Part shown: in pieces, positions 24,780 to 34,772 of the stretch
How the letters are laid out: every line of letters begins with the position of its first letter
Position numbering within the stretch: position 1 is the first letter of the stretch
Position numbers and translations under genes: made by a program
Source: Candidatus Methanomethylicia archaeon
GTDB taxonomy: Archaea > Thermoproteota > Methanomethylicia > CALHIW01
Assembly: GCA_938030905.1 (NCBI GenBank)
Contig: CALHIW010000013.1
Coordinates: 1 to 36,664, forward strand
Direction: 5' to 3'
Length of the DNA stretch: 36,664 nt
The notes under the pieces: generated by a model
Databases searched by the model: none
Told to the model about the DNA's origin: nothing
What the model saw: only the letters and a program-made list of their open reading frames with translations

Positions 24780-25460
24780 AGATAAGCTCACCATCCTAAA
24801 GGTGGAGTCTGAGGCTTTGATGGATTCTTAAGTAGTTATACTCATATGTTAGGATTTGATCTGTGGCTTCAAAATCTACAATTCCTCTTGATGTGGCATT
24901 TAAATTGTTATGGAGGCTTTTAGATGCTCTTCACTGCTCTGAAGTAGTGCTTTATAGTATTTAAGCTAGGCGATTTCAAAGCTCATGGATACATGAACCA
25001 CCTCCACAGAATCCAGGCTTATTCCCTACATGCCCTCAGGACCATCTTATGAACTTATAGGTGTAAAGGCTAGACTGATACTTGGGCATAAATGGCTATT
25101 ATTTCCCGATTCTACATCAATCACCCCCAAGATAGAGCCATCTACCCCCTGAAGCTTTGCCTCCACCCTATCAATTACTACATGACCCCCTGTTTGGAGG
25201 CCATGATGAGCTAGAGATTCAAACCTATGAATCATAGCCCTACAGCCCCCGCTTACCCTAACAAGCCAACAATGCCCAGCCATCCCCATGCCTAAACAGC
25301 TAAATAAGGATTACCCCAGCCTCAATAAAACATCACTACGTATGAAGAGCCATTTATCCTTACAGCCTCCAAAGCTTAAGGCATCCATAAATACTAACCC
25401 AAAGAAAGCCTGAAGGAGTTTCTAAAAACCTTATCTTGTCAGTATCATATTAGAAGCTAT
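24780..25460 (-). pseudogene. Decayed DDE transposase
   Basis: A minus-strand relic. The longest piece (25289-25047) contains HVVIDRVEAKLQGVDGSILG then VIDVESGN, which fits the first Asp region of IS6/IS240-like DDE transposases (Asp, then a strand pair, then IDVxSG). Further down, in other frames, HNNLNATSRGI and ILTYEYNYLRIHQSLRL (about 24870-24820) look like the YNxLRPHxSL ending of such enzymes. Stops and shifts throughout; no ends found with certainty. Family is tentative. Confidence 0.5.
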
Positions 25461-25461
25461 G

Positions 25462-25555
25462 TGAACTTTAGATGTGAAAGTATATTAGTTAATGGTTTAA
25501 GTTAACAAACTAGCATTAAATGGGTTTGCTGAAAACTTCAATAATTAAGTTAGGT
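25462..25555. repeat. Dispersed repeat copy B
   Basis: TGAACTTTAGATGTGAAAGTA (one base longer than the copy at 9872) begins this stretch, and the following TTAATGG, AAGTTAAC and AATTAAGTTAGG parts track copy A with changes. It sits directly upstream of the decayed transposase, so the repeat may mark an element end. Confidence 0.4.
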
Positions 25556-25893
25556 CTGCGTGTGATTCTTCTAATTTTCTTTTACTTATATTGTTTATGA
25601 GTCTAGAACTCTTTATTTGTCTGATGGGAAGATGCCTTCTTTACATGTCTTCATGAGGGGGATAAAGGGTATAAAAGGGATAAGCAATAATTATGAGGTT
25701 TGAGAATTTATAATCTAGATATAGCTTAAGCAGGTTGTTATGGAAGTTGTTAAGTAAATAATAGGTATAAGATACTGAGCTTGATAGATTAAGGGTAAGC
25801 TTAGGCTTGATGAGGAGTCTAGACTTAGTAGTAAAGATGAAAGATTGCAGCTTCATAAGAAGTACCAATGTGTAGATTTCTATTATTTCGTCC
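25556..25893 (+). other. Gap with a coding-like relic
   Basis: One plus-strand frame at about 25622-25700 reads DGKMPSLHVFMRGIKGIKGI then SNNYEV before a stop, and continues with interrupted pieces (KQVVMEVVK). It looks like part of a dead gene I cannot name. The minus-strand frame at 25641-25868 is its mirror. Confidence 0.25.
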
Positions 25894-26743
25894 TTAATAT
25901 CTAGTGTATAAATACTTTGTGGGGCATAAGTACCCCTGAAGTTTACCAGCCTCAGTAACCATTACGTAAGGAATTATTAATGGATTACCTCTACTTATAG
26001 ATGCAATAATTGATTTCAATATGTTTTTAATTATTAATTTATAAATTGATTTGCTATTAATGAATTCCATCATTTTAATACCAGCTGAATTCCATCTAGA
26101 TTTCTTAAATGCTTCCTACATAGATGTAGGAGTATAATGCTTTGCAGTATAGTCTAATAGTATCCTCCACTTGTATCCTTGAGTAACTACGTGTCTAAGT
26201 AAATGATAATCTTCATATGCTGCAAGCCATGCTGGTGGGTTCCAGCTTGCAACTATATCAGTTATTAGATATTGTATTTGTAGTATAACCTCTAAAAGCA
26301 TAGGGATTTATAGATGTTACATCAATAATTCTACTTGGATATATTTTATATAACCTTTTTAAATTCCAGAGAGAATATTCAGTAGCGTACGTTAAGTTTA
26401 TATTTATATGTAATCCATGAACTGCACCTACACCACCATCTAGTATGCTTGTAAGTTTAGTAAACCATCCACTAGTTAACTCAATATCGTCGTCGATAAA
26501 TACAAAGGAGTCCGTATCAACATACTTAACTCCGAGTCTTCTTGCATATGCAAGCTTAGCTCTAGTCTTCACTATAATAGCATCTGGAAAAATTGATTTA
26601 ATAGTATGAACTGTATCATCATATGAATAATTATCAACAACTACCAAATGACAAATAGGTACTTCACGTTTAATTGATGATAGACATCGTTTAAACCATG
26701 GTTTACAACTATTATACGTACACATCACAGCATCCAGTACCAT
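25894..26743 (-). pseudogene. GT2 glycosyltransferase with frameshift and stop
   Basis: A family 2 (GT-A) glycosyltransferase of about 283 residues. The N-terminal piece (26743-26258) has MVLDAVMCTYNSCKPWFKRC, VVDNYSYDDT and FIDDDIELTSGWF, i.e. the nucleotide-binding opening and the DxD metal motif (DDD). A shift at about 26270-26290 leads to ITDIVASWNPPAWLAAYEDY then HLLRHVVTQGYKW, and after an in-frame TAG at about 26115 the same frame continues as SRWNSAGIKMMEFINSKSIY and GKLQGYLCPTKYLYTRY to a TAA at 25894. One indel and one stop: a young pseudogene, or a read error plus one real stop. Confidence 0.82.
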
Positions 26744-27039
26744 ACATACTAAATTTACTAAAGAAACTTATAAACTGTAAACTTAGTTGCAGTTAAGGTT
26801 TATGGAGCATATTGGATAGACTAACTTAAACAATGCCTTGCCACATGATTTCGCTTTTTATACTTCTTTACTGGTCCTAGTCTAAGTTACAAATGCTTTT
26901 CGAATTGCGAATCAAGGTAAAACAGTGGAGGTCATTCCTTCGCTATAAGAAAGCTTAATTACGCAACAAAACAACATTAAGCTTCCTAACATAAGGTTAA
27001 GAGATATATTGATAGGATAGAATATATGTTTTAGATGAT
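26744..27039. other. Intergenic stretch, nothing seen
   Basis: About 300 bases upstream of the dead GT2 gene with no coding signal beyond very short frames. Confidence 0.4.
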
Positions 27040-27720
27040 GATGTTAAGATAAGGCTTTGGGTTCAAGGAATGTTTTCTTTGGAGAGTTTGTTTAGATGTT
27101 TAAGTGGTTTCTCGAAGCTGTTAGAAAGCTAAGATATTTAAGCATAATGAGGATTCGCTTACTCATAAGGTTAGCTGTATTAATGGCTGTTTAAGTTACG
27201 GGTTATGACCATTATGTTGGCTCAGATCCTTAGGTCAAGGCTCTGCTATTATTGGTTCAAAGTTAGGAAGCTCCAGTCTATGTAAGCTAGGTAAGAGGGA
27301 TATTGCAGTTAATGAAGCAAACTGAGGGTGGAAAGCTGTGACTATTTGTTGCTACAGTGTGAATTCCAAAGAATAGCCGTACATGCTAACTAATAGTGTT
27401 CAGCAATGAATACTGTATATGTTCTTAAAGAGGATTAGGCTCTACCTTATAAGTCATTAATTCTAGTTGATAAGGCTCATGGTATTTGAATGTTCCTTAA
27501 GAGCTTTAGGATCAAATAGACACATATTACTGCGGATTAAGAAACGGGATTGAAAAGCTATTCAGAGCTCTGAAGGATAGGATGAAGGTTTCACAATAAC
27601 TTTCCATCTAAGAGGGAGAAGGAAAGATTAGGAAAATTTTGATGACTGATGTTTGCTATTTCCTCAAAAGCTAAGGATTTACCTTTAGTACTATTGGAGG
27701 CTATGGCTTTAGATAAGGCG
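27040..27720 (+). pseudogene. Decayed DDE transposase, second copy type
   Basis: Plus-strand remnants in several frames: KIRLWVQGMFSLESLFRCLS at about 27047 (helix-turn-helix region), ILVDKAHGI at about 27460 (the middle Asp, usually VDKAPWY), and YCGLRNGIEKLFRALKDRMK at about 27520-27580, the Glu region of IS6-like transposases, followed by NNFPSKREKERLGKILM. Many stops. It is distinct from the relic at 24780. The 250 bases after it, up to the next gene, show only AT-rich sequence and a promoter. Confidence 0.65.
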
Positions 27721-27937
27721 ATCATTGCATTTAAAGCCGGCAGTGTATCTGAGGTTATTAGGATAAATATAATAATAGTATTCTTACAGAAACTGAATAT
27801 AGTTTAATTAAAAATTCAATAAAAAATTAATTTGCAATGAAGAATTACATAGAAAATTAGAGGCTATACTCACATACAGCTTGTAAGTTTCCTACATACG
27901 AAAATTTTATTAAAACTATAAAAACACTTAAGACAGT

Positions 27938-27948
27938 AAAAATATAAA
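27938..27948 (+). promoter_or_regulatory. TATA box of the GT4 gene
   Basis: AAAATATAAAT lies about 27 bases before the ATG at 27970; no SD is visible, so a leaderless transcript is likely. Confidence 0.4.
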
Positions 27949-27969
27949 TTTTAAAGTTTCACTTCTACT

Positions 27970-28992
27970 ATGACCCATATAGTTTATATAGTTGATTCAC
28001 TATCTTCATTTAGACTACGTGACTATAAGATACTTAAGGAGATGGGATTTAAAATAGAGGTTGTAGAGGCACAATCAATTATTAGATTAGCGAGTAAAAG
28101 CTTTATTAAAGGTTTTAAGGGGGATGTTTTTTATGCATGGTATGCTACCTCACCCGGTCTTACAGCAGTAATTTTAGGTAAATTTTACCGAAAGCCAAGC
28201 ATCGTAAATGTTGCTGGATTTGAAGTCTGTAAGCAAGAAGATATTGGATACGGTTTAAGAATAACCAACCCTGAAAAAGTTAAATATGTAAAGTATACTT
28301 TACGAAATGCTACAAGAATTATTGCTGCTTCTCAATATTTAGCTGATGTGATTAATGAAGTTGAACCTCAATCTAATACTGAAGTTATATACAATAGTGT
28401 TGATACTTCTAAGTTTTCCCCCTCACAAGCCTTAACCAAGAAAAGATTACTTGTAAGTATTGGAATTTTATCCAAGGAAAATATTGTTAAAAAGGGCTTC
28501 CATACTTTACTTAATGCTATGCCGATTATTCTGAAGCATGATAAAAATATTAGGTTAATACTTATTGGAGAGAAGAGAGATGGCTACCCAATACTACTTA
28601 GAATGGTGAAAAAACTAAAAATTGAGAATAACGTTACTTTCACAGGGTTCATTGATGAAGATATGCTGATATCTATTCTAAGAAAAGCAATGGTATATGT
28701 GCATCCAGCTGGTCATGAAAGCTTTGGTATCTCTATAGCTGAGGCTATGAGCTGCAGCTTACCAGTTATAACAACTAGAAGAGGAGCTATACCAGAGGTT
28801 GTTGGTGATGCTGGATTATATGTTCCATTTAATGATGAATACTCACTAGCTGAAAACATTCTAACACTACTAAGCAATGAAGAACTTAGAAGAGAACTCT
28901 CTGTAAAGGCTAGGGAGAGAGTTGTTAAAATGTTTGATGTAAGGATTAGAGCTAAAAGATTAAAGGAGTTAATTAGCAGAGTTACAGCTTAA
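27970..28992 (+). CDS. GT4 family glycosyltransferase
   Basis: A 340-residue GT-B fold retaining glycosyltransferase. The N-terminal acceptor domain is followed by the linker NSVDTSKFSPS (142-152), then a donor domain with LLVSIGILSKENIVKKGFHT (160-179), IRLILIGEKRDG, VTFTGFIDEDML (222-233) and the signature E250-x7-E258 in HPAGHESFGISIAEAMSC, then PVITTRRGAIPEVVGDAGLY. Nothing is broken. It transfers a sugar from a nucleotide donor to a growing cell-surface glycan; donor and acceptor are unknown. One of the few intact genes of this locus. Confidence 0.88.
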   Translation: MTHIVYIVDSLSSFRLRDYKILKEMGFKIEVVEAQSIIRLASKSFIKGFKGDVFYAWYATSPGLTAVILGKFYRKPSIVNVAGFEVCKQEDIGYGLRITNPEKVKYVKYTLRNATRIIAASQYLADVINEVEPQSNTEVIYNSVDTSKFSPSQALTKKRLLVSIGILSKENIVKKGFHTLLNAMPIILKHDKNIRLILIGEKRDGYPILLRMVKKLKIENNVTFTGFIDEDMLISILRKAMVYVHPAGHESFGISIAEAMSCSLPVITTRRGAIPEVVGDAGLYVPFNDEYSLAENILTLLSNEELRRELSVKARERVVKMFDVRIRAKRLKELISRVTA

Positions 28993-29015
28993 AGATTTCC
29001 TTAACTATATTAACC

Positions 29016-29056
29016 ATTCTTCATAAATCCCTCCATTATTAAATGATGGAGAGAAT
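29016..29056. terminator. Hairpin between convergent genes
   Basis: CTCCAT (29031-29036) pairs with ATGGAG (29046-29051) and the flanking ATTCT (29016-29020) with AGAAT (29052-29056), with an interior bulge. It lies between the ends of the GT4 gene and the wecC gene and could end transcripts from either side; archaeal terminators are usually U-tracts, so this is tentative. Confidence 0.3.
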
Positions 29057-29166
29057 GAAGGTTTACTAATTCATTGAATACCTTTCTCATCTCTACCAAT
29101 ATGGATTTGTTTATACTACCTTGACAAATCAGTCTTTACCGTTTTAGGTCTCTCAATAGATGCTTT

Positions 29167-30510
29167 TTATATATTACCAACACCTAAATAAACGAATCCT
29201 AACTTCGAAACCTCCTTACTCAAAACATTCCTTCCATCTATGATTACCCTGCACCTCATTTCTCTTGCCATCTTTTCTAAATTAAGGCTCTTAAATTCCT
29301 CATGATCAGTTGCGATTATTACAGCATCAATGCCTTTAAAATCCTCTTTCCATTTAGCTCCGAATTTTTCTGCGTCTCCTCTACTGCAGAGAGGATCGTA
29401 GGCGTAAACCTCAACATTCCGTTTCTTTAGTTCTCTTATTATTTCTAAAGCTGGACTATTTATGAATTCCTTAACGCCACCCCTAAAACTTAATCCTAAA
29501 ACCAAAATTCTGCTACCATTTAAAAGCTTCTCAACTTCGTTAAGTCCCTTTATTGCCAGCTCAACTATATGCTTCGGCATTGCATCGTTTATCTCTCTTG
29601 CAGTTCTTATAAGTCTTGGATTTGTCTTTTTAGCTAAGTTTATTACAAACCAAGGATAGACTGGAATACAGTGTCCGCCAACACCGGCTCCAGGCATGTG
29701 GAGATGACAGTAGGGCTGGGTGTTTGCAGCTTTAAAGATCTCTAAAGCATTTAACCCATGCTCTTCACACCATAAGGCCAACTCATTTGCTAGGGCAATA
29801 TTAACGTCTCTGTATATCCCCTCAAAAACCTTGACAGCCTCGGCGGTTTTTATTGAGCTAACTGGGATAACCCCCTTCTTGTTTATTGCCTCATAGATTC
29901 CAATAACAGCTTCAAGGGTTTCCTTATCACTTGCACCAACTATCTTTGGATATTTTTCAGTTATATCTCTTATTGCGGTCCCGCTCATTACCCTTTCAGG
30001 AGCGTGGGCTAAACCAAATTCTCCAAGCTTTAATCCACTTTTCTCTAGAATTGGAATTAAGCTTTCAGTAGTGCCTGGGGGCATTGTAGCCTCGGTTATA
30101 ACTATATCTCCCTTCTTCAAACCTTGAGAAATTTTATAGGTAACATCATAAACAGGCTCAAGCTTAATTTCCCTGTCATTAGCTAAGGTTGGAACCAGAA
30201 TTACCATAACATCTGCCTTTTTTGCTGCTTCAACACCATCATTTGTGGCTTCTAGCCTACCCTCCTCAACGTTTCTTCTTACGAGTTCATCTAATTCAGG
30301 CTCTTCTTTAATGTGATTTTCTCCCTTATTTACCATCTTAACAATTTTTTCGTTAACATCAACACCTACTACCTTAGTGTGTTCTGCAAATATAGCGGCT
30401 AAGGGCAATCCAATCCTACCAAGACCATAAACAGCTATAGAAACCTTTCCTTCTTTAAGGACCCTCTTAACCTCCTCCCTATTCAGACCAATCAGCTTCA
30501 CCTCAATCAC
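29167..30510 (-). CDS. wecC: UDP-N-acetyl-D-mannosamine dehydrogenase (WecC-like)
   Basis: A 447-residue UDP-sugar dehydrogenase that oxidises UDP-ManNAc to UDP-ManNAcA with two NAD. Visible: NAD motif YGLGRIGLPLA (28-38), VVGVD (48-52), TEATMPPGTTE (139-149), HAPERVMSG (169-177), Lys in SIKTAEAVKVFEG (219-231), and catalytic Cys281 in GAGVGGHCIPVYPWF (274-288). The VYPWF form and length are those of WecC/MJ0468 rather than UDP-glucose dehydrogenase. The GTG start overlaps the stop of the dead Gfo/Idh gene by 8 bases. Lys/Glu-rich and unlike its neighbours in style, so transfer from a euryarchaeon is possible. Confidence 0.88.
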   Translation of the reverse strand: MIEVKLIGLNREEVKRVLKEGKVSIAVYGLGRIGLPLAAIFAEHTKVVGVDVNEKIVKMVNKGENHIKEEPELDELVRRNVEEGRLEATNDGVEAAKKADVMVILVPTLANDREIKLEPVYDVTYKISQGLKKGDIVITEATMPPGTTESLIPILEKSGLKLGEFGLAHAPERVMSGTAIRDITEKYPKIVGASDKETLEAVIGIYEAINKKGVIPVSSIKTAEAVKVFEGIYRDVNIALANELALWCEEHGLNALEIFKAANTQPYCHLHMPGAGVGGHCIPVYPWFVINLAKKTNPRLIRTAREINDAMPKHIVELAIKGLNEVEKLLNGSRILVLGLSFRGGVKEFINSPALEIIRELKKRNVEVYAYDPLCSRGDAEKFGAKWKEDFKGIDAVIIATDHEEFKSLNLEKMAREMRCRVIIDGRNVLSKEVSKLGFVYLGVGNI

Positions 30511-30874
30511 CTAGTCTAACAGCTTTGCTCCCCTTGGTATTTTCTAAGGTCTTTATAGCAATTTTTAAGGCATGCAATTTATCTTTTTCAGACACAATCA
30601 ACCCTCCCATTTACAATACATTCAATGAAATACTTAAACTCTACTTTTAAAGGCTCCATTTTCTGACTCTTTACTTCTCTCATCCATTTCTCATCACATA
30701 TTCCACGTAATCTTTAAAAGTCTTCGTTTCAAACTGGAGGCAACTTCTTTAGTTCTCTTGAAGTTTGTATCTGTCACTTCAATTAGTTTAATTTCCCCCT
30801 CTAGCTAATTCTGAATAGATTCTGGCATGATGAAAACCTATATTTTCGACGTCAACAACTCCGACTTTTATCAT
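30503..30874 (-). pseudogene. Shrunken Gfo/Idh/MocA sugar oxidoreductase
   Basis: Only the two ends remain. The start reads MIKVGVVDVENIGFHHARIY (30874-30815), an NAD fold in which the GxGxxG glycines have become Asp and Glu (GVVDVENIG). After stops and shifts, the C-terminal piece PLKVEFKYFIECIVNGR, then SEKDKLHALKIAIKTLENTK, ends at 30503 overlapping wecC. About two thirds of a normal 330-residue enzyme is gone. In intact loci such genes make UDP-sugar acids or acetamido sugars, so this was probably a partner of wecC. Confidence 0.8.
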
Positions 30875-32470
30875 GATAACACTATTTGAAATCTAATAAA
30901 ACTTCGCTCATAAATAAGACTTTGGGTACTATGTAATTATAGGTTGCTCTCTCTGTTATGCTTATCTTAGTGAATGACTTGTTATGGATATAAGTGTTTC
31001 AAATTAATTATGAAGTGGTTGTTAGTGTACCTTATGAGGACTATGACAAGTATGTTTCTAAGCTCTTCTGTTGAGACTAGTGTATCAATTTATGTTTGTA
31101 TATTTGAAACTCCATCAGTCTCTCTATTTGGTTTGTAATGTAGGTATTTCTACATCTTCTATTACTAGCTTGTAAAGAGAATCATGAAGCCTATGTTTCT
31201 AACTGTAAATGATGATTATTTAGTAGCCTTCTTCCTCAAGGTCATCAGCTATCTTGCAGAGCCTCTAAGTATCTTTCAATTCTAGCTTTCAGCCATTTCA
31301 TCTCTTCTTTACCAAGTTTACCAGCATGAGGAATACTTATTGACTGCTTCTCGACATCTGTCTTCTTTGAGTTATTCTAGAGGTTGGTGTAGATGTTTCA
31401 GGTATGTAGTATGCTCAGCCACCCTTTTAGCCTTAACAACATTTATTAATTCCCATCATCTAATATAAGGATCTTAGCCTTTAATGTGGCTATTTACCGC
31501 TAATCCAGATGTAAAGCCTTCAAATAGGAGTACATGAACATTACTCATTCCCACTCTAACACTCTTACTTCTGCGGAGCAGCATCACCATTCCAGACTTA
31601 CCATTCATCCTTGCCATGGAAGCTTGGAAGTCATCTCCTCTAAGAAGCTATGGCAGTCCCTTTGAGAAGTTTAATAGTAGTATTGATTCCCTGAAGGCAG
31701 CCTTATAACTCACTGAAACGAACTCTAGGAGCTTCATTCAGACATCGTAGAGTACCTATTATGTCTACATCTAAGAGCTCAAGAGTTAAGAGTCTGCCTT
31801 CTCTGTGATTTCCTCACCTTGAACCATCTTTCCTGCATCTGTGATTAGGATTTTTCAGTATAAGCTATACCTTCCGTAGAGATAATTATGGGAATCTTTT
31901 TACCTGCAAGCTGATTGATAAGCTGCTTCTCCTCAACTTAATCAGCTGGGTGAGGTTTCTCTAAACATAAATAACCATTAGAATGCTCAATGAGATATAA
32001 AAAGATCCATAGTAGTGAAGTGATATACTCTTTCAGGCTTATTTTTATCTTCGTATTATATGCATAATATAGAGAAAATGAAAGGTAGGCCTAAAAGCTA
32101 ACTTACAACTGCACACCATGAATTTTTCTGAAAAGTAGCTTAAGTTTTATAGGCTGAGGACAAAATTTCTTAGGAGGCCGCAGAAGATAAATCTCAAAGA
32201 GGAGGTATGAGGTGATAGTTTTAATATCAATAAAATTCTACTCTATATAATGTATTCAAAAATTTGACCTGAACTATTACTTCATGGAGGTTTTCAAGGG
32301 AATAAATTCATTTCCTTCAGTCCCGGAGGACACATAACCTAACTATGTAAGCTGGCAGATTTTTGGGATATCTTTTTATATTAAAGTTTTTATACTGAAT
32401 GGCCTGTTTAAAAAGGGTAGTGAATAAGGGAATAGTAAAACTGGTAGGAAGAGGAGTAGTAAGGACATGA
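30875..32470 (-). other. Long degenerate stretch between wecC and wecB
   Basis: About 1.6 kb without an intact gene. Minus-strand pieces look coding-like but are broken and I cannot name them: QVKRFP, KILITDAGKMVQGEEITEKA (about 31880-31820), RGDDFQASMARMNGKSGM (about 31640), SVRVGMSNVHVLLFEGFTSG, NVVKAKRVAEHTTYLKHLHQ (about 31450-31390) and GKEEMKWLKARIERYLEALQ (about 31310-31250). They may belong to one dead gene of about 300-400 codons, perhaps an insertion. Confidence 0.3.
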
Positions 32471-32474
32471 AAAT

Positions 32475-32482
32475 GGAGGTGA
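32475..32482 (+). promoter_or_regulatory. Full Shine-Dalgarno of wecB
   Basis: GGAGGTGA is a complete match to the archaeal anti-SD, 6 bases before the ATG at 32489. Most genes in this window have none, so the site marks this gene as unusual. Confidence 0.75.
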
Positions 32483-32488
32483 ATAAAA

Positions 32489-33547
32489 ATGAAAATAGCA
32501 TCTATTATTGGAGCAAGACCAAACTTCATTAAGCTTGCACCTGTTTCAAGGGAGATAAGGGGAAAGTTTAATGAAATCATTATCCACACAGGGCAGCACT
32601 ATGATTATGAGATGGATAAAGTTTTTTTCGATGAGCTTGGGATTCCTGAACCTGATTACCATTTAGATGTTGGCTCCGGATCCCATGGAGAGCAAACTGG
32701 GGAAATGTTAAAGAGGGTGGAAAAGGTACTAATTAGGGAGGAACCGGATTTAATCTTGGTTTACGGTGATACAAATACTACTTTAGCAGGAGCTTTAGCA
32801 GCTTCAAAGCTACACATTAAAGTCGGCCATATTGAAGCTGGATTGAGAAGCTTTGATAGGAGGATGCCGGAGGAGATAAATAGAATTTTAGTTGATCATT
32901 GCTCTGACTTATTGTTTTGCCCTACTAAAACAGCAGTTAAAAACCTGGAAAAAGAGGGAATTGTAAGAGGTGTCTATCTAACGGGGGATGTGATGGTTGA
33001 TGCTCTGCAAAGAAGCATAGGAATTGCAGAGAGGAACTCCAGAATTTTGGAGAAGCTAAATTTGGGTCTAAGAGATTATTATTTGGCAACTATTCATAGA
33101 GCAGAAAACACAGATGATTTTAAAAGATTAAAGGCTATTGTAGAGGCATTTTGTGAAATTGGGAACATAGTATTCCCCTGTCATCCAAGAACTGAGAAAT
33201 GTTTAAAAAACTTTGGCTTGTGGGATACACTAAAGCAAGTTAAAGTTATAAAACCAGTTGGCTATCTTGATATGCTTATATTGGAGAAAAATGCAAAGAA
33301 AATTATAACAGACTCTGGTGGTGTGCAAAAGGAGGCATATATTTTCAGGGTTCCGTGTATTACGTTAAGGGAGAATACAGAATGGATTGAGACCGTAGAA
33401 GATGGATGGAATCTACTTGTTGAAGCAGATAAAGAAAAAATTGTTAAAGTGGTGAGGGAGTTTGAGCCTAGGAATAAACAGAGAAATGTTTTTGGTGATG
33501 GAGTGGCAAGTAGGAAAATCGCAGAGATAATAGGAGGAATAAAATGA
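32489..33547 (+). CDS. wecB: UDP-N-acetylglucosamine 2-epimerase (WecB)
   Basis: A 352-residue non-hydrolysing UDP-GlcNAc 2-epimerase, making UDP-ManNAc for WecC. Visible: GARPNFIKLAPV (8-19), HTGQHYDYEM (33-42), VYGDTNTTLAG (91-101), GHIEAGLRSFDRRMPEEINR (113-132) with the catalytic Glu residues, TGDVMVDAL, and later YLATIHRAENTD and the TDSGGVQKEA site that binds UDP. The family length and all the main motifs are intact. It is preceded by a strong SD. It points away from wecC, with a decayed 2 kb between. Close in style to methanogen/Thermococcales WecB from memory, so likely acquired. Confidence 0.92.
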   Translation: MKIASIIGARPNFIKLAPVSREIRGKFNEIIIHTGQHYDYEMDKVFFDELGIPEPDYHLDVGSGSHGEQTGEMLKRVEKVLIREEPDLILVYGDTNTTLAGALAASKLHIKVGHIEAGLRSFDRRMPEEINRILVDHCSDLLFCPTKTAVKNLEKEGIVRGVYLTGDVMVDALQRSIGIAERNSRILEKLNLGLRDYYLATIHRAENTDDFKRLKAIVEAFCEIGNIVFPCHPRTEKCLKNFGLWDTLKQVKVIKPVGYLDMLILEKNAKKIITDSGGVQKEAYIFRVPCITLRENTEWIETVEDGWNLLVEADKEKIVKVVREFEPRNKQRNVFGDGVASRKIAEIIGGIK

Positions 33548-34440
33548 GGAAAAATTAAAAAATCTCTTTGTACACTTATCTTCTCCATCATTTATTCAGA
33601 TAGACTTGGATATGCTAGGAAGTCTTTAATGTGTGGGTTGCGTATTATAAGGCAAGAAGAGATTGTTAAATTTCTTGATAGGACACTAAAAAGACATTTT
33701 GTAGTCAAAACAATATTTTCATAGTTTGCAGGAATTCATGTTTCCATAGTAATTCCGCCCCTAAGGCATTTAGATGAGATCAGTTGTAGTTGTTGGCAGT
33801 TATGAAGTGGTAAAGTGTACTAAAGTAGGATGTGAAGCATTGTTAAACCCATGTTCCTATAGTGGAGTATATGTTGGGAAATGTAGAAAAAGTTTTAGTA
33901 GTTAATAATTTCTTAAAGTTAGATGCTGTTAAGAATTTAGGTTATGGATGGCAAAATATTTTATGATTATAGGAAGCCCAACCTGAAGAGAAAAAGAAAA
34001 TTTAGTAACGAGAAGGGTTTTAGCGATACTTAGAGAAGAATTCGGCTGGAGGGTTTGGATGTACTTGTAGAATTAGCTAAATTTCTTCCAGATGTAATTT
34101 TTAGTGATGGTATCCAAGAAGATACGTTTAATAGACTTAAAGAAGACGCATCTTCAAATGTAGAATTCTTGGTTCTTTAACCAACATGAGCCTTACTCTC
34201 TATTATTAAAAAGCAAAACTTTATTGTCGGCTCTTGATGTGGGAAGCTTCTAAATGCTTTATGTGAAAATGCTTTGTGAATGTATGCCTGTTAAAATTGA
34301 GACAGTGGAATTCCAATAGTAATTGGTAATGTTGGATTTTATATTCCTTACGAAGATGCAAAGGCAACAGCAGAGGTGAGGAAAGGATTAGGAAAACATT
34401 TTCAATAGGGAATTAAAAGGAATAATAAATATTTGACATG
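33548..34440 (+). pseudogene. Decayed GT4 glycosyltransferase
   Basis: Directly after wecB. Remnants in order: NVEKVLVVNNFLKLDAVKNL (about 33877-33936), typical of the inter-domain linker of GT4 enzymes; LVELAKFLPDVIFSDGIQED (about 34064-34120); FNRLKEDASSNVEFLGSL (about 34127-34180); and PIVIGNVGFYIPYEDAKATA (about 34316-34375). Stops and shifts break each join and part of the E-x7-E region is scrambled. The first 300 bases of the span have only faint coding signal. Confidence 0.65.
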
Positions 34441-34518
34441 GAGGTTATAAGAGGTAAAGGAATCAATAACTAATCCTTTTTATTTTGTGCTCTAAAGGTT
34501 AAGACTGTAGTAGACAGA

Positions 34519-34656
34519 ATGAACTATGTCATAGAAATATTCAAAAGAAAGAAAGTTTTGTGTCTAGAATGCGTTGATGGAAGACTGACTCACGGAAGGA
34601 TTCAAAAACAGAAAATTCCTATATTTAAGATTATAAGTGATGCTAAAGATATATGA
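34519..34656 (+). pseudogene. Fragment of a SAM methyltransferase
   Basis: A 45-codon frame, MNYVIEIFKRKKVLCLECVD then GRLTHGRIQK. It matches the start of small class I methyltransferases of glycan loci, where the text would read KVLDLGCVDH; here the key Asp-Leu-Gly has become Cys-Leu-Glu, so SAM binding is lost. The remainder of the gene is missing. The bases from here to 34772 hold only the promoter of the next gene. Confidence 0.45.
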
Positions 34657-34772
34657 GATATCAGATATAAATAAATGATTTTAAATTAGAGACTTAACTA
34701 GATATGATAATATGAAAAACCTAATAGGAGGAATGATGAAATGATATATTATCTAGGATTGGGGTAGAATGT

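Noticed and set aside
25047..25289. Minus-strand 80-codon frame as a gene of its own
   Set aside because: It reads as an internal piece of a dead transposase, with related pieces in other frames after it.
25641..25868. Minus-strand frame of 75 codons
   Set aside because: Low-complexity Leu/Tyr/Asn product; the plus strand has the more protein-like text.
23367..34656. Programmed frameshifting in the glycosyltransferases
   Set aside because: The breaks are many, differ from gene to gene and come with in-frame stops and lost residues, which fits decay or read errors better than programmed shifts.
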